Assembly: GCF_019613795.1 (NCBI RefSeq)
Contig: NZ_CP080429.1
Span: forward strand, 1,455,501 to 1,519,500
Length of the DNA: 64,000 bases
Reading direction: 5' to 3'
DNA from: Flavobacterium litorale
GTDB lineage: Bacteria; Bacteroidota; Bacteroidia; Flavobacteriales; Flavobacteriaceae
Made by a program: the position numbers and the translations under genes. Below, piece after piece: positions 55,772 to 64,000 of this stretch. Each line of letters opens with the position of its first letter. Within the stretch, counting starts at the first letter, position 1. The notes under the pieces were generated by a model. The model was not told the DNA's origin. It was given only the letters and a program-made list of their open reading frames with translations, and made no database searches.

Positions 55772-55787
55772 TTTTAAATAATAGAAA

Positions 55788-56696
55788 ATGAAAACAAAAC
55801 TGAAACTTCGTACACTAGCACAATTATTAATTATTGTACTACCCTTTGTAACATTTGCACAAATAAGTGGCAATCAAATTTATAATAACAACAATAATCG
55901 CCAAAACAATAGCTATACCCAAAATACTAAAATAGCCGTAACGGCTAATGTTTCGGAGTTAGCGTTATCGGCAGCGGTAATGATTAATGTTGCACCCGAT
56001 GCGCTTGTGGTTACTTTTGGCTTAAACCAAGAAGCCAAAACAGTTGAAGAGTGCAACAGGCTTATCAATAATAGGATAGAAGGGTTTTTACAGAAAACCA
56101 GAAAACTAGGTATAAAAAAGGATGATAGTTATGTTGATTTTATATCGCAGACTAGAGTTTACGATTATGATGTAGCCGACACCAAAATTACACAGTTTGA
56201 GAACGGTTTTGAGATAAAGAAAAACATTATTATAAAACTAAAGGATATAACAGCATTTGATACGCTTACCACTTTGGCATCGGGTTACGAAATATACGAT
56301 ATTGTAAAGGCAGAGTATATTAAAGAGGATACGGAAGCAATAAACGATATGTTGTTTGAAGAGGCACTAAAAATAGTTAAAAACAAAAGAAAAAGGCACG
56401 TTAAAGCTTTTAACGCCATTGTTGATAAACACCCTTTAACGGTAGACTATAACTTTTATAGTATGATGCCTAAAAACCAGTATAAAGAATACAAGGCTTT
56501 CGAGTCTTCTGATATAAATGTTTACAATTATAAAAATAGAAAAAACTATGTGCAGAAAGAAAAACGTAAAAACCACACTTTTTACTATCAAGGCTTAGAT
56601 GCCGCTAGTTTTGATAAAGTGATTAACCCAGCAGTACCCCAAGTAGGCTTACAATACGTGGTAGAGGTAAAGGTGGTTTACCATATTAAACGCTAA
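55788..56696 (+). CDS. SIMPL domain protein, exported
   Basis: This 302-residue protein has a signal peptide (about 1-24, ending TFAQ), an Asn-rich low-complexity stretch (NQIYNNNNNRQNNSY), and a SIMPL (DUF541) domain. The domain begins at NVSELALSAAVMINVAPDALVVTFGLNQEAKTVEECNRLINNRI and includes DDSYVDFISQTRVYDYD. SIMPL proteins such as Bp26 are extracytoplasmic beta/helix proteins, some forming ring-like assemblies, of uncertain role. The gene is divergent from the membrane-protein pair and shares the repeat-rich control region. Confidence 0.75.
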   Translation: MKTKLKLRTLAQLLIIVLPFVTFAQISGNQIYNNNNNRQNNSYTQNTKIAVTANVSELALSAAVMINVAPDALVVTFGLNQEAKTVEECNRLINNRIEGFLQKTRKLGIKKDDSYVDFISQTRVYDYDVADTKITQFENGFEIKKNIIIKLKDITAFDTLTTLASGYEIYDIVKAEYIKEDTEAINDMLFEEALKIVKNKRKRHVKAFNAIVDKHPLTVDYNFYSMMPKNQYKEYKAFESSDINVYNYKNRKNYVQKEKRKNHTFYYQGLDAASFDKVINPAVPQVGLQYVVEVKVVYHIKR

Positions 56697-56698
56697 TA

Positions 56699-57331
56699 CT
56701 AATTAAAATCGATGGTTTGTAGGATGTTTACAATAGCGCTACTAATGTATTGTATACCAATTGCAATAACAATAAAGCCAATAATGCGCGATATTGCCAC
56801 AATACCCGATGCTCCTAAAATGCGTGATAAGTAGTGGGCACTGCGCATGGTAAGAAAAATAACTATTGCTACAGCCGCTATTGCCAAGCAGGTTATTACC
56901 TGTTCGGTTATCCCTGTATATTCTTGGTGCAATGCTATAAGTAACGACATAGAGCCTGGTCCTGCCAACATAGGTATAGCCAATGGGCTAAGGGCTATGT
57001 CGTTTCTTTGCTGTGCATCACTTTCTACCTCTTTATTTATACCACGTGTTTTGTTAAACCTTCCAGTAAGTAACGAAAAGCCCGAGTTAACAATAATAAA
57101 GCCACCTGCTATACGCAGCGCATCAATACTAATGCCAAAAAATGCAAGTACATACTGCCCTACAAAAAATGAAATTACAAGTATTATAAAAACGTTTATT
57201 GCCGCCCACAACGAAATTCTGGAGCGTTCGGCAGTAGAGTCATCTAAAGTAAGCCCCACAAAAATAGGTACAGCACCAAGCGGATTAATAACCGAAAAAA
57301 GGGCTGCAAAAATGTAAATAAATAACTCCAT
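56699..57331 (-). CDS. MarC family integral membrane protein
   Basis: This 210-residue protein has six predicted helices and the MarC signatures: SVINPLGAVPIFVGLT near the N-terminus and SPLAIPMLAGPGSMSLLI in the second half, which repeats the pattern. Its transport function is unproven; the original multiple-antibiotic-resistance link was withdrawn. A TATATTTG element lies upstream on the minus strand at 57360-57353. It converges with the SIMPL gene, with only two bases between the stops. Confidence 0.92.
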   Translation of the reverse strand: MELFIYIFAALFSVINPLGAVPIFVGLTLDDSTAERSRISLWAAINVFIILVISFFVGQYVLAFFGISIDALRIAGGFIIVNSGFSLLTGRFNKTRGINKEVESDAQQRNDIALSPLAIPMLAGPGSMSLLIALHQEYTGITEQVITCLAIAAVAIVIFLTMRSAHYLSRILGASGIVAISRIIGFIVIAIGIQYISSAIVNILQTIDFN

Positions 57332-57352
57332 TATTACGTTTGTTTAATTGTG

Positions 57353-57360
57353 CAAATATA
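57353..57360 (-). promoter_or_regulatory. TAnnTTTG promoter element for the marC-family gene
   Basis: TATATTTG on the minus strand, 21 bases before the ATG. The remaining gap to 57619 is AT-rich with a TAAATTTG at 57520-57527 that may serve the following lipoprotein gene. Confidence 0.5.
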
Positions 57361-57619
57361 TTTATTACGCGGCACAAAAATCATAAAATTAAAACTTATT
57401 GTGTACCTATTTTGTGCCATATTGTATGAATATGGATTGAGGTTTGGTTGTGTTATCATAAAATTGAAATTATACGTGTAAATATACCGTATAAATAAAT
57501 ATTTTGTTAAAAAAATGATTAAATTTGTTAAAGAATGCTTTATAGGTGTGATTGATGTAAATCAAAAATCGCTTAAAAATGCATATATTAATTTAAATAA
57601 TCTTTTAATCTAATATCTT

Positions 57620-58078
57620 ATGAAGAAATTTGTGTTCCTGCTGCCCCTACTACTATTGTTTTCTTGCAATAAAACCGTAATGTTTACCAAAACCTTTGAT
57701 GATTTTGCCGATAACCGTTGGCAAAAAACAGATATTAAAGTTTTTGATTTCGAAATCGAAAAAGATGTGGAATCGGCTAGTATAACACTTACGTTTTTAC
57801 ATACTGTCGATCCGCAATATACACTTGTGCCGTTGCACCTAACTTTGGTATATCCAGATGCCAACAAAGATAATATGTATTTAAATCTTCAGCTAAAAGA
57901 TAGTTCAGGTAATTCAATATCAGACTGCTCAGGTGATTCTTGTGAACTCCAGATGAGTATCAGAGAAGCGATACCAATGCCAGCGGGTAAATACACCATA
58001 GAACTAGAGAATAGGTTTGAACAAGGTTATTTACCTAATGTACAATCTATCAGCATAAATGTAGAGAATAATAACTAA
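57620..58078 (+). CDS. Small lipoprotein, GldH-like
   Basis: This 152-residue protein has a lipoprotein signal with Cys16 in FSCN. The size, the start of the mature chain (MFTKTFDDFADNRWQKTDIKVFDFEI) and a beta-sandwich pattern recall the gliding lipoprotein GldH, which belongs to the T9SS/gliding machinery. However, the conserved YPY...NL segment and C-terminal MR..L pattern of GldH are not clear here, so I do not give the symbol. Two cysteines in the SDCSGDSCELQ turn may form a disulfide. A terminator follows. Confidence 0.55.
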   Translation: MKKFVFLLPLLLLFSCNKTVMFTKTFDDFADNRWQKTDIKVFDFEIEKDVESASITLTFLHTVDPQYTLVPLHLTLVYPDANKDNMYLNLQLKDSSGNSISDCSGDSCELQMSIREAIPMPAGKYTIELENRFEQGYLPNVQSISINVENNN

Positions 58079-58098
58079 AAGCATATTTGTTTTATAGT

Positions 58099-58128
58099 AA
58101 AAAAGGCAACCATTTGGTTGCCTTTTTT
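58099..58128 (+). terminator. Terminator after the GldH-like gene
   Basis: Perfect 13-base arms (core AAGGCAACC/GGTTGCC) around ATTT, ending in six T. Confidence 0.92.
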
Positions 58129-58145
58129 AGGGCTTAACTATTTTA

Positions 58146-58153
58146 TAATTTTG
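58146..58153 (+). promoter_or_regulatory. TAnnTTTG promoter element for the CarboxypepD_reg-like gene
   Basis: TAATTTTG, 24 bases before the ATG at 58178. Confidence 0.5.
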
Positions 58154-58177
58154 CTCAAAGTTATTTATATTAGTGCC

Positions 58178-59275
58178 ATGAAATCCACTACATTATTACT
58201 ACTTATTCTTTTTTATAGCTCTGGATTGCATTCGCAAACACTCTCGGGGTATGTACATGACGAGGCTGAAGATATTCCGCTTGAGGGTGCTTTTGTATAT
58301 ATAGATGGTACAACACTATCGGCAAGTACCGACTCTTTGGGTTTCTTCAAAATTGTTTTCAAACAGAAATTCAATGCCGATTTGATTATAAAATATATAG
58401 GCTATAGCGATTTTAAAATTAGTAACCCGTACCAATACCAAAATCCTGTAAAAGTACTAATGCGCGAAACAGCTACAAAGTTGGATGCTGTTGTACTTAA
58501 TAAGAAAAAGAGTCCTTTTACTAGAGAAGAAATGCTTAAAGCATTTCGTACCAATTTTATAGGAACAACTACTAGAGCAGCACGATCTTGTAGTATTATT
58601 AATGAAGACGATTTGGATATTTATTATGATGCCAGTACAAACTCTCTTCATGCCAAAGCTATAAAACCATTACAAATTAGGAATAACTACTTGGAGTATA
58701 ATATAAGTTTTGATCTTACTGAATTTGTTGCTCAATACAAAATAAGAACGTTGGATGCAAACTACCAATCTACACTTTATTTTTCGGGTTCAACTTTTTA
58801 TAGCGATATTTCCAAACGAAATTCTGCCTATACCCGCAGGCTAAAAACCTATAAAGGCTCTACGTTACATTTAATGAAAACAATTGCTTCAGGCAAATGG
58901 GAGCAAGAGCATTTTCGTCTTTATGTAAATAGTATGAGAGCAGACCCTAATAAATACTTTAACGTTACAGATACACTTGGCGTAAAAAAAGTAACCGTAC
59001 AGCAAGGCAGGCGTACAGCAAAACCTTTAAATATAAACTTATCTGGAGAAAGCGTAGAGGGTTTAAAAAAGAAGCAGGAAAAATACCGTAAGGAAAATGG
59101 TATAATAAACTTTGAGGTTATATATGATGGTAAAGAACGATCATTTTTTAAATGTAACTCTAGTACTTTTTATATTAGCGCAAATGGGCAGCATTTCCCT
59201 ATAGCTGCAGTGCGTTTTACAGGAGATATGGCAGCCTTAAAGGTAGGAGATATGTTACCTGCCGATTACCAATAG
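58178..59275 (+). CDS. Exported protein with carboxypeptidase-regulatory-like domain
   Basis: This 365-residue protein has a signal peptide (MKSTTLLLLILFYSSGLHSQ). An N-terminal CarboxypepD_reg-like beta-sandwich follows at about 20-105 (LSGYVHDEAEDIPLEGAFVY, STDSLGFFKIVF, IIKYIGYSDFKI). This domain is typical of the periplasmic end of SusC-type receptors and related outer-membrane proteins, but no TonB-dependent barrel follows; the remaining 260 residues are an unrecognised soluble region. The ATG at 58178 is used because the upstream frame crosses a terminator and promoter. Confidence 0.78.
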   Translation: MKSTTLLLLILFYSSGLHSQTLSGYVHDEAEDIPLEGAFVYIDGTTLSASTDSLGFFKIVFKQKFNADLIIKYIGYSDFKISNPYQYQNPVKVLMRETATKLDAVVLNKKKSPFTREEMLKAFRTNFIGTTTRAARSCSIINEDDLDIYYDASTNSLHAKAIKPLQIRNNYLEYNISFDLTEFVAQYKIRTLDANYQSTLYFSGSTFYSDISKRNSAYTRRLKTYKGSTLHLMKTIASGKWEQEHFRLYVNSMRADPNKYFNVTDTLGVKKVTVQQGRRTAKPLNINLSGESVEGLKKKQEKYRKENGIINFEVIYDGKERSFFKCNSSTFYISANGQHFPIAAVRFTGDMAALKVGDMLPADYQ

Positions 59276-59332
59276 TATTGTAATAAACGTTATTATTACC
59301 TTAAAGTAAAAATACAAACCAGTTGCTTTTAC

Positions 59333-59340
59333 TAACTTTG
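59333..59340 (+). promoter_or_regulatory. TAnnTTTG promoter element for the CoA-binding protein gene
   Basis: TAACTTTG, 18 bases before the ATG at 59359. Confidence 0.5.
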
Positions 59341-59358
59341 ATGTACAAATATTAAATT

Positions 59359-59727
59359 ATGAGTACAACAAAAAAAACGCTGGTAATGGGTGCTTCTACA
59401 GCCCCAGACCGTTACGCGAATAAGGCTATAAAAATGTTACAACAATATAACCAGCCCGTAGTAGCTATTGGTAAAAAAGAGGGTAATGTTGATGGTATTA
59501 CTATTGAGAAGGAACAAGTACCGTTTGAAGGTGTAGATACTGTTACCTTGTATTTAAACCCTGTACGCCAAAAACCATACTATAACTATATTATAAGTTT
59601 GCAACCCAAGCGCGTTGTTTTTAATCCAGGTACCGAGAACCCAGAGTTTTATAAATTACTCCAAGAAAATAATATAATGGTAGATGTAGGTTGTACCCTT
59701 GTAATGCTTACAACAAACCAGTATTAA
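59359..59727 (+). CDS. CoA-binding (YccU-like) protein
   Basis: This 122-residue protein is a single CoA_binding_2 Rossmann domain: TLVMGASTAPDRYANKAIKML at the N-terminus, GKKEGNVDGI, TLYLNPVRQ and VVFNPGTENPEF. The domain resembles that of succinyl-CoA ligase, but here it stands alone, and its role is unknown. It overlaps the symporter gene on the opposite strand by 20 bases at their 3' ends. Confidence 0.88.
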   Translation: MSTTKKTLVMGASTAPDRYANKAIKMLQQYNQPVVAIGKKEGNVDGITIEKEQVPFEGVDTVTLYLNPVRQKPYYNYIISLQPKRVVFNPGTENPEFYKLLQENNIMVDVGCTLVMLTTNQY

Positions 59728-61216
59728 GCACTCTTTTTTTACTTACGCAGAGCAACAGTATAAAGGTAATAAGTCCGTTAACAATAATAAGTTCGTTATC
59801 AAAAACATAATTACCAAATAAAGTTGCTGAGTTTAAACTTAATGCTAACGTTAGCAATGGCGATGCTATGCATATAAACGGTACAAACTTATCGTGTACT
59901 GTTTTTTGTTTTAGCAATAAACCAAAAGCATAAAGCCCAAGTAACGGACCATAGGTATAGGACGCTATCCTGAATATCATACTCACTACCGATGCATCAT
60001 TTAATGCATTAAAAACTAGTATTACTAAAAATAATAGTAACGAGAAGGTAATATGTACCCAATACCGTGTGCGTATTACAGTAGGGGTGGATGCGTTGGT
60101 TTTTTTATTCATATTTAAAAAATCAACACAAAAAGAAGTTGTAAGTGCCGTAAGTGCCGAGTCGGTAGTAGCAAACGTAGCGGCGGTTAAACCCAATAAA
60201 AATATTACCGATGGAATAATTGCAAAATGCTTAAAGGCAATTTCTGGGAAAAGCAAATCGGTACGTGCGTTGCCCAACTCATCTACAGGTATTGCAATAC
60301 CATTTTGTTCAGCATAAATATAAAGGAGTGCTCCCACACCCAGAAAAAACAGGTTTATAATTACAAATATTCCTGTAAAGGAGAACATGTTTTTTTGGGC
60401 TTCGCCAATGTTTTTACAACTCAGGTTCTTCTGCATCAAATCCTGATCTAGCCCTACCATGGCTATCGTAACAAAAATTCCGCCGAGTATTTGCTTCACA
60501 AAATGGTAGCGACTGCCCATAAAATCATCAAAAAAGAATATTTTAGAGTAGCTACTTTCTTTAACAGTGTCAAACGCTTCTACAAAATTCAAGTCAAGAC
60601 TATTGCAAATAAAGTAAATGGTAAAGAGTACCGCGCCTACCAAAAAGAAGGTTTGTAATGTATCGGTAATAATTATAGTTTTTAGCCCTCCTTTATACGT
60701 GTACGAAAAAATAAGTAATAACGATAGTAATACCGTTACCCAAAATGGGACATTAAAATCATCAAAAACATAACGCTGCAATACAATAACCACCAAATAA
60801 AGCCTGAATGCCGAGCCAATAGTACGGCTTATCAGGAATATCATGGCCGCTGTTTTGTAGCTGTAGTAGCCAAGTCGCTCTTCAATATAGCTATATATAG
60901 AGGTTAAGTTAAGCCTGTAGTACAATGGTAAAAGTACTTTGGCTATGATGATGAACCCAATGGCATTACCCAAAACAAACTGAAAGTACTTAAACTGCTC
61001 ACCGTTGGGCGAACCTACCTCGCCAGGTACCGATATAAAAGTAACGCCTGATAGTGCTGTGCCTATCATCCCAAAAGCCACCAAGTACCATTTTGAGTTT
61101 TTGTTTGCTTTAAAAAAAGCATCGTTACTACCATCTTTACTACTAACCAGCCTTGATATTACAATCAATACTCCAAAATAAACAATGATAATAGCAAGAA
61201 TAGTTATTGGCTCCAT
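59708..61216 (-). CDS. Sodium:solute symporter (SLC5/SSS family)
   Basis: This 502-residue inner-membrane protein has about 13 predicted helices and SSS-family features: TALSGVTFISVPGEVG near residues 53-68, RLNLTSIYSYIEERLG near 111-126, the TYKGGLKTIIITDTLQ segment with the family's GG(L/M) motif, and GLTAATFATTDSALTALTTSF. It should import an organic solute with Na+. The substrate cannot be read; sialic acid-, sugar- and amino acid-type members look alike at this level. It is divergent from recR. Confidence 0.88.
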   Translation of the reverse strand: MEPITILAIIIVYFGVLIVISRLVSSKDGSNDAFFKANKNSKWYLVAFGMIGTALSGVTFISVPGEVGSPNGEQFKYFQFVLGNAIGFIIIAKVLLPLYYRLNLTSIYSYIEERLGYYSYKTAAMIFLISRTIGSAFRLYLVVIVLQRYVFDDFNVPFWVTVLLSLLLIFSYTYKGGLKTIIITDTLQTFFLVGAVLFTIYFICNSLDLNFVEAFDTVKESSYSKIFFFDDFMGSRYHFVKQILGGIFVTIAMVGLDQDLMQKNLSCKNIGEAQKNMFSFTGIFVIINLFFLGVGALLYIYAEQNGIAIPVDELGNARTDLLFPEIAFKHFAIIPSVIFLLGLTAATFATTDSALTALTTSFCVDFLNMNKKTNASTPTVIRTRYWVHITFSLLLFLVILVFNALNDASVVSMIFRIASYTYGPLLGLYAFGLLLKQKTVHDKFVPFICIASPLLTLALSLNSATLFGNYVFDNELIIVNGLITFILLLCVSKKRVLNTGLL

Positions 61217-61318
61217 ACATAGTTAAGTTAAAATACAAAACAACTGAAAATTTTATCAAAAAACTATAAAAGTTCTTTTTTAGGTACAATTACCTATTTC
61301 CCTATTGCACTACTTTAC

Positions 61319-61326
61319 TACCTTTG
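61319..61326 (+). promoter_or_regulatory. TAnnTTTG promoter element directly upstream of recR
   Basis: TACCTTTG ends only seven bases before the recR ATG, so the transcript may be nearly leaderless. Confidence 0.5.
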
Positions 61327-61333
61327 CACTGTT

Positions 61334-61954
61334 ATGGAAATGTCGTCAAAATTACTCGAAAACGCAGTAGCCGAGATATCGCAATTGCCAGGTATTGGCA
61401 AGCGTACCGCATTGCGGCTTGCATTGCACCTACTTAAACAACCTACCGAACACACACAACATCTTGCAGAGGCATTAAAAAAAATGCGTGAAGAAATTAA
61501 GTTTTGTAAACAATGCCATAATATATCGGATACGGATGTTTGTGAATTGTGTGCTAATCCACTACGAGATAAAACACTTATTTGCGTTGTTGAGGACGTA
61601 AGAGATGTAATGGCGATAGAGAATACAGGGCTTTTTAGGGGGCTTTACCATGTTTTAGGAGGTAAAATATCGCCTATAGATGGCATAGGACCAAGCCAAC
61701 TAACCATAAATGCATTGGTAGAAAAAGTGAAGCAGGGAGCTATTAAAGAACTCATTTTTGCGCTTAGCTCTACAATGGAGGGCGATACAACCAATTTCTA
61801 CATCTATAAACAGATAAAAGATTGTAACATAATAACGTCTACCATAGCACGAGGTATTGCCGTGGGTGATGAGTTGGAGTTTGCTGATGAGGTAACTTTA
61901 GGTAGGAGTATAATACAGCGTGTTCCTTTCGAAAATTCACTAAAAAGTAGTTAG
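61334..61954 (+). CDS. recR: Recombination protein RecR
   Basis: RecR works with RecO and RecF to load RecA at gaps. The 206-residue protein has the helix-hairpin-helix [17 protein letters not shown] at about 18-34, the zinc site Cys58, Cys61, Cys70, Cys73, and a Toprim domain ([18 protein letters not shown], then GVVDGI-like [10 protein letters not shown]). Length is normal. It is followed by an AT-rich 157-base gap before the polysaccharide genes. Confidence 0.96.
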   Translation: MEMSSKLLENAVAEISQLPGIGKRTALRLALHLLKQPTEHTQHLAEALKKMREEIKFCKQCHNISDTDVCELCANPLRDKTLICVVEDVRDVMAIENTGLFRGLYHVLGGKISPIDGIGPSQLTINALVEKVKQGAIKELIFALSSTMEGDTTNFYIYKQIKDCNIITSTIARGIAVGDELEFADEVTLGRSIIQRVPFENSLKSS

Positions 61955-62063
61955 TATATCTTATGCTTTTTAGTTAGATTAATGTTAATTTAATGTAAAC
62001 AATAATCCCTCAAAAAATATAACATTATTAGGATAAATAATATTATGTTAAAATATAAGTACA

Positions 62064-62071
62064 TATATTTG
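62064..62071 (+). promoter_or_regulatory. TAnnTTTG promoter element for the polysaccharide genes
   Basis: TATATTTG, 40 bases before the epimerase ATG. Confidence 0.55.
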
Positions 62072-62111
62072 TGGCTTGAATTTGAGGCAAATGTAAATTT
62101 TAATATCAGTA

Positions 62112-63095
62112 ATGGATAATATGATTGATAAGAAAATCCTTATAACAGGAGGAGCTGGATTTATAGGTTCTAATTTGTGTGATTACTTTCTGGGTAAAAA
62201 TTATAAAGTAGTTTGTTTAGATAATTTTGCTACAGGACACAGAAAAAATATTGAGAATTATTTGTCTAACCCAAACTTCAAACTGATTGAAGGTGATATT
62301 CGTAATTTGGCTGATTGCCAAAAAGCTACTGAAGGTGTAGATTACGTACTTCATCAAGCCGCACTTGGTTCTGTACCACGTTCTATAAAAGACCCAGCAA
62401 CAAGTAATGATGTAAATGTTGGAGGTTTTATGAATATGCTTATAGCAGCCAGAGATGCTGGGGTAAAGCGCTTTGTTTACGCTGCAAGTTCATCTACCTA
62501 TGGCGATTCTGAATCGTTACCAAAAGTTGAAGATAAAATAGGGAAACCACTATCTCCCTATGCTGTTACTAAATACGTTAACGAGCTTTATGCCGATGTA
62601 TTTGGTAAAACATACAACATGCAAACAATAGGGCTTAGGTACTTTAATGTATTTGGCAGACGCCAAGACCCTAATGGTGCATATGCTGCTGTAATACCAA
62701 AATTTGTAATGCAGTTTATGAAGCACGAAAGTCCTGTGATAAATGGTGACGGAAATTATTCGAGAGATTTTACTTATATTGACAATGTTATTCACATGAA
62801 TGAATTGGCAATGACTACCGATAACCCAGAAGCTGTAAATACAGTATACAATACTGCTTATGGTGATAGAACTACGTTAAACGACCTAATTGGTTATTTA
62901 AAAGAGTTCCTATCAAAATATGATGCTAAAATTGCAGAGGTAGATGTAGTACACGGCCCTAACCGTGCTGGAGATATACCACACTCACTAGCTAGTATTG
63001 ATAAAGCTAAGACTTTACTGGATTACAATCCTCAATTTTCTATAAAACAAGGTCTTGAACAGGCTGTACAATGGTATTGGGAAAATCTGAAATAA
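62112..63095 (+). CDS. UDP-N-acetylhexosamine 4-epimerase, WbpP/TviC type
   Basis: This 327-residue extended SDR has the NAD site GGAGFIG at 13-19, the catalytic Ser in AASSSTYG, and the YxxxK pair in SPYAVTK. The substrate-pocket segment GLRYFNVFGRRQDPNGAYAAVIP is that of WbpP/TviC enzymes, which interconvert UDP-GlcNAc (or its uronic acid) and UDP-GalNAc. A start three residues later (62121) is also possible. It precedes a UDP-sugar dehydrogenase gene by 34 bases, and together they supply acidic amino sugars for capsule or O-antigen. Confidence 0.88.
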   Translation: MDNMIDKKILITGGAGFIGSNLCDYFLGKNYKVVCLDNFATGHRKNIENYLSNPNFKLIEGDIRNLADCQKATEGVDYVLHQAALGSVPRSIKDPATSNDVNVGGFMNMLIAARDAGVKRFVYAASSSTYGDSESLPKVEDKIGKPLSPYAVTKYVNELYADVFGKTYNMQTIGLRYFNVFGRRQDPNGAYAAVIPKFVMQFMKHESPVINGDGNYSRDFTYIDNVIHMNELAMTTDNPEAVNTVYNTAYGDRTTLNDLIGYLKEFLSKYDAKIAEVDVVHGPNRAGDIPHSLASIDKAKTLLDYNPQFSIKQGLEQAVQWYWENLK

Positions 63096-63129
63096 TTTTT
63101 TAAGTAATCGTTTAAATTGTAGATAATTA

Positions 63130-64000
63130 ATGAAAATAGCAGTAATAGGATTAGGGTATGTAGGGTTGCCATTGGCAAGATTGTTCGCAACAAAATACCC
63201 TGTAGTAGGATTTGATATCAATCAGCCAAGAGTTGATGAATTAAATTCAGGTGTAGATAGTACACTGGAAGTAGAGAACGATCTTTTAAAATCAGTATTA
63301 GTTGCTACCCCTGCACAAAAAATAGGTCTATATTGTAGTACAAATTTAGACGATATTAAAGACTGCGACTATTACGTAGTTACTGTTCCTACTCCAGTAG
63401 ATAAAAACAACAGACCAGATTTAACACCACTATACAAATCAAGCGAAGCCATTGGCAAAGTACTTAAAAAAGGAGATATTGTTATTTACGAATCTACCGT
63501 ATATCCAGGGGTTACTGAAGAAGAATGTGTTCCTGTATTAGAACGTGTTAGCGGACTTAAATTCAACGAAGATTTCTTTGCAGGATATTCTCCAGAGAGA
63601 ATAAATCCAGGTGATAAAGAACATACTGTAGAAAAAATATTAAAAGTTACCGCTGGTTCTACACCAGATGTAGGAGAGAAGGTAAATAACCTTTACAAAT
63701 CGGTAATTACAGCGGGTACGCACCTTGCGCCAACTATTAAAGTAGCCGAAGCGGCAAAAGTTATAGAGAATTCGCAACGCGATATTAATATTGCTTTTGT
63801 AAACGAATTGGCAAAAATATTCAACTGTATGGATATTGATACGCATGCCGTGCTTGAGGCTGCTGGTACAAAATGGAACTTCCTTCCTTTCAAACCAGGA
63901 TTAGTAGGAGGGCACTGTATAGGTGTAGATCCATACTATCTTGCACAAAAAGCACAAGAAGTAGGCTACCATCCAGAAATAATTCTTGCAGGAAGAAGGC
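63130..64000 (+). CDS. UDP-sugar dehydrogenase, WbpA/TviB type (3' end cut by window)
   Basis: The first 290 residues are present; the gene runs off the right edge. The N-terminal NAD domain starts [20 protein letters not shown], with [13 protein letters not shown] and [12 protein letters not shown]. The central region has [11 protein letters not shown] and KVTAGS, and the catalytic Cys263 is in [12 protein letters not shown]. The [12 protein letters not shown] form is that of the UDP-N-acetylhexosamine 6-dehydrogenases (WbpA, WbpO, TviB) rather than UDP-glucose dehydrogenase. It would oxidise the epimerase's substrate or product to the uronic acid. Confidence 0.88.
   Translation, partial: MKIAVIGLGYVGLPLARLFATKYPVVGFDINQPRVDELNSGVDSTLEVENDLLKSVLVATPAQKIGLYCSTNLDDIKDCDYYVVTVPTPVDKNNRPDLTPLYKSSEAIGKVLKKGDIVIYESTVYPGVTEEECVPVLERVSGLKFNEDFFAGYSPERINPGDKEHTVEKILKVTAGSTPDVGEKVNNLYKSVITAGTHLAPTIKVAEAAKVIENSQRDINIAFVNELAKIFNCMDIDTHAVLEAAGTKWNFLPFKPGLVGGHCIGVDPYYLAQKAQEVGYHPEIILAGRR

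Noticed and set aside
57332..57619. Possible ncRNA or riboswitch in the 288-base gap
   Set aside because: AT-rich with no convincing stem-loops or terminator; only promoter-like elements seen.
57620..58078. Firm identification as GldH
   Set aside because: Size and lipoprotein start fit, but key conserved GldH segments are not clear; kept as GldH-like.
63640..63893. Two minus-strand ORFs near the right edge
   Set aside because: Antisense to the UDP-sugar dehydrogenase, which has all expected motifs.

Overview
The window looks like a chromosomal segment of a member of the phylum Bacteroidota, most likely family Flavobacteriaceae. The DNA is AT-rich. Many genes have the Bacteroidota promoter element TAnnTTTG (here often TATATTTG or TAAATTTG), and strong Shine-Dalgarno sites are rare. 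There is a type IX secretion C-terminal sorting domain, an S46 dipeptidyl-peptidase, and flavobacterial gene orders such as rplQ-carA-eno and hpt-adk. No genus can be fixed from the sequence alone. No tRNA, rRNA, IS element, prophage or CRISPR array was seen, and with the starts chosen here no gene-free stretch exceeds 300 bases.

Layout: 1-3.2 kb (minus strand) is purK-purE, a RelE/ParE-type toxin-antitoxin pair and the 5' part of an M3 peptidase gene. 3.3-8.9 kb holds an MFS transporter, a helical-repeat protein, hpt, adk, a CNNM/HlyC-type membrane protein and obgE. 8.9-17.5 kb holds a BON-LysM protein, an S46 peptidase, mpl, an S41 lipoprotein peptidase, a DUF1287 protein, radC and a small membrane protein/lipoprotein pair. 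17.6-19.1 kb is a TetR regulator and an SDR oxidoreductase that share a palindromic operator. 19.2-23.2 kb is a translationally coupled operon: an ABC ATPase, an FtsX-type permease with a large histidine-rich insertion, a DUF3299-like exported protein, a HAD phosphatase and an exported protein of unknown function. 23.2-27.9 kb holds rarA, a rhomboid protease, rlmB and an Omp85-like barrel.

28.0-45.1 kb is one continuous str-S10-spc-alpha ribosomal superoperon (rpsL to rplQ) with fusA, secY, infA and rpoA. tuf, map and adk are absent from it. Two internal gaps, rpsJ/rplC and rpsK/rpsD, hold clear RNA hairpins that could be autoregulatory leaders. Next come carA, eno, a T9SS-exported leucine-rich protein and gltA, then a three-gene operon of two arginine-deiminase-fold enzymes and an Rrf2 regulator (arginine/citrulline breakdown).

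54.0-54.2 kb carries a promoter, three stem-loops and a terminator with no ORF, a candidate small RNA. 54.2-56.7 kb is a divergent locus of unknown membrane/exported proteins and a SIMPL protein, separated by an array of CTGTAAAA-type repeats. 56.7-61.9 kb holds marC, a lipoprotein, a carboxypeptidase-regulatory-like protein, a CoA-binding protein, a sodium:solute symporter and recR. The right edge enters a polysaccharide locus: a WbpP/TviC-type epimerase and a truncated WbpA/TviB-type UDP-sugar dehydrogenase.

Functionally the window is mostly housekeeping: purine synthesis and salvage, translation, cell-wall recycling and central carbon metabolism. The least explained parts are the His-rich ABC system, the candidate sRNA, the repeat-controlled divergent locus and the two r-protein leaders.
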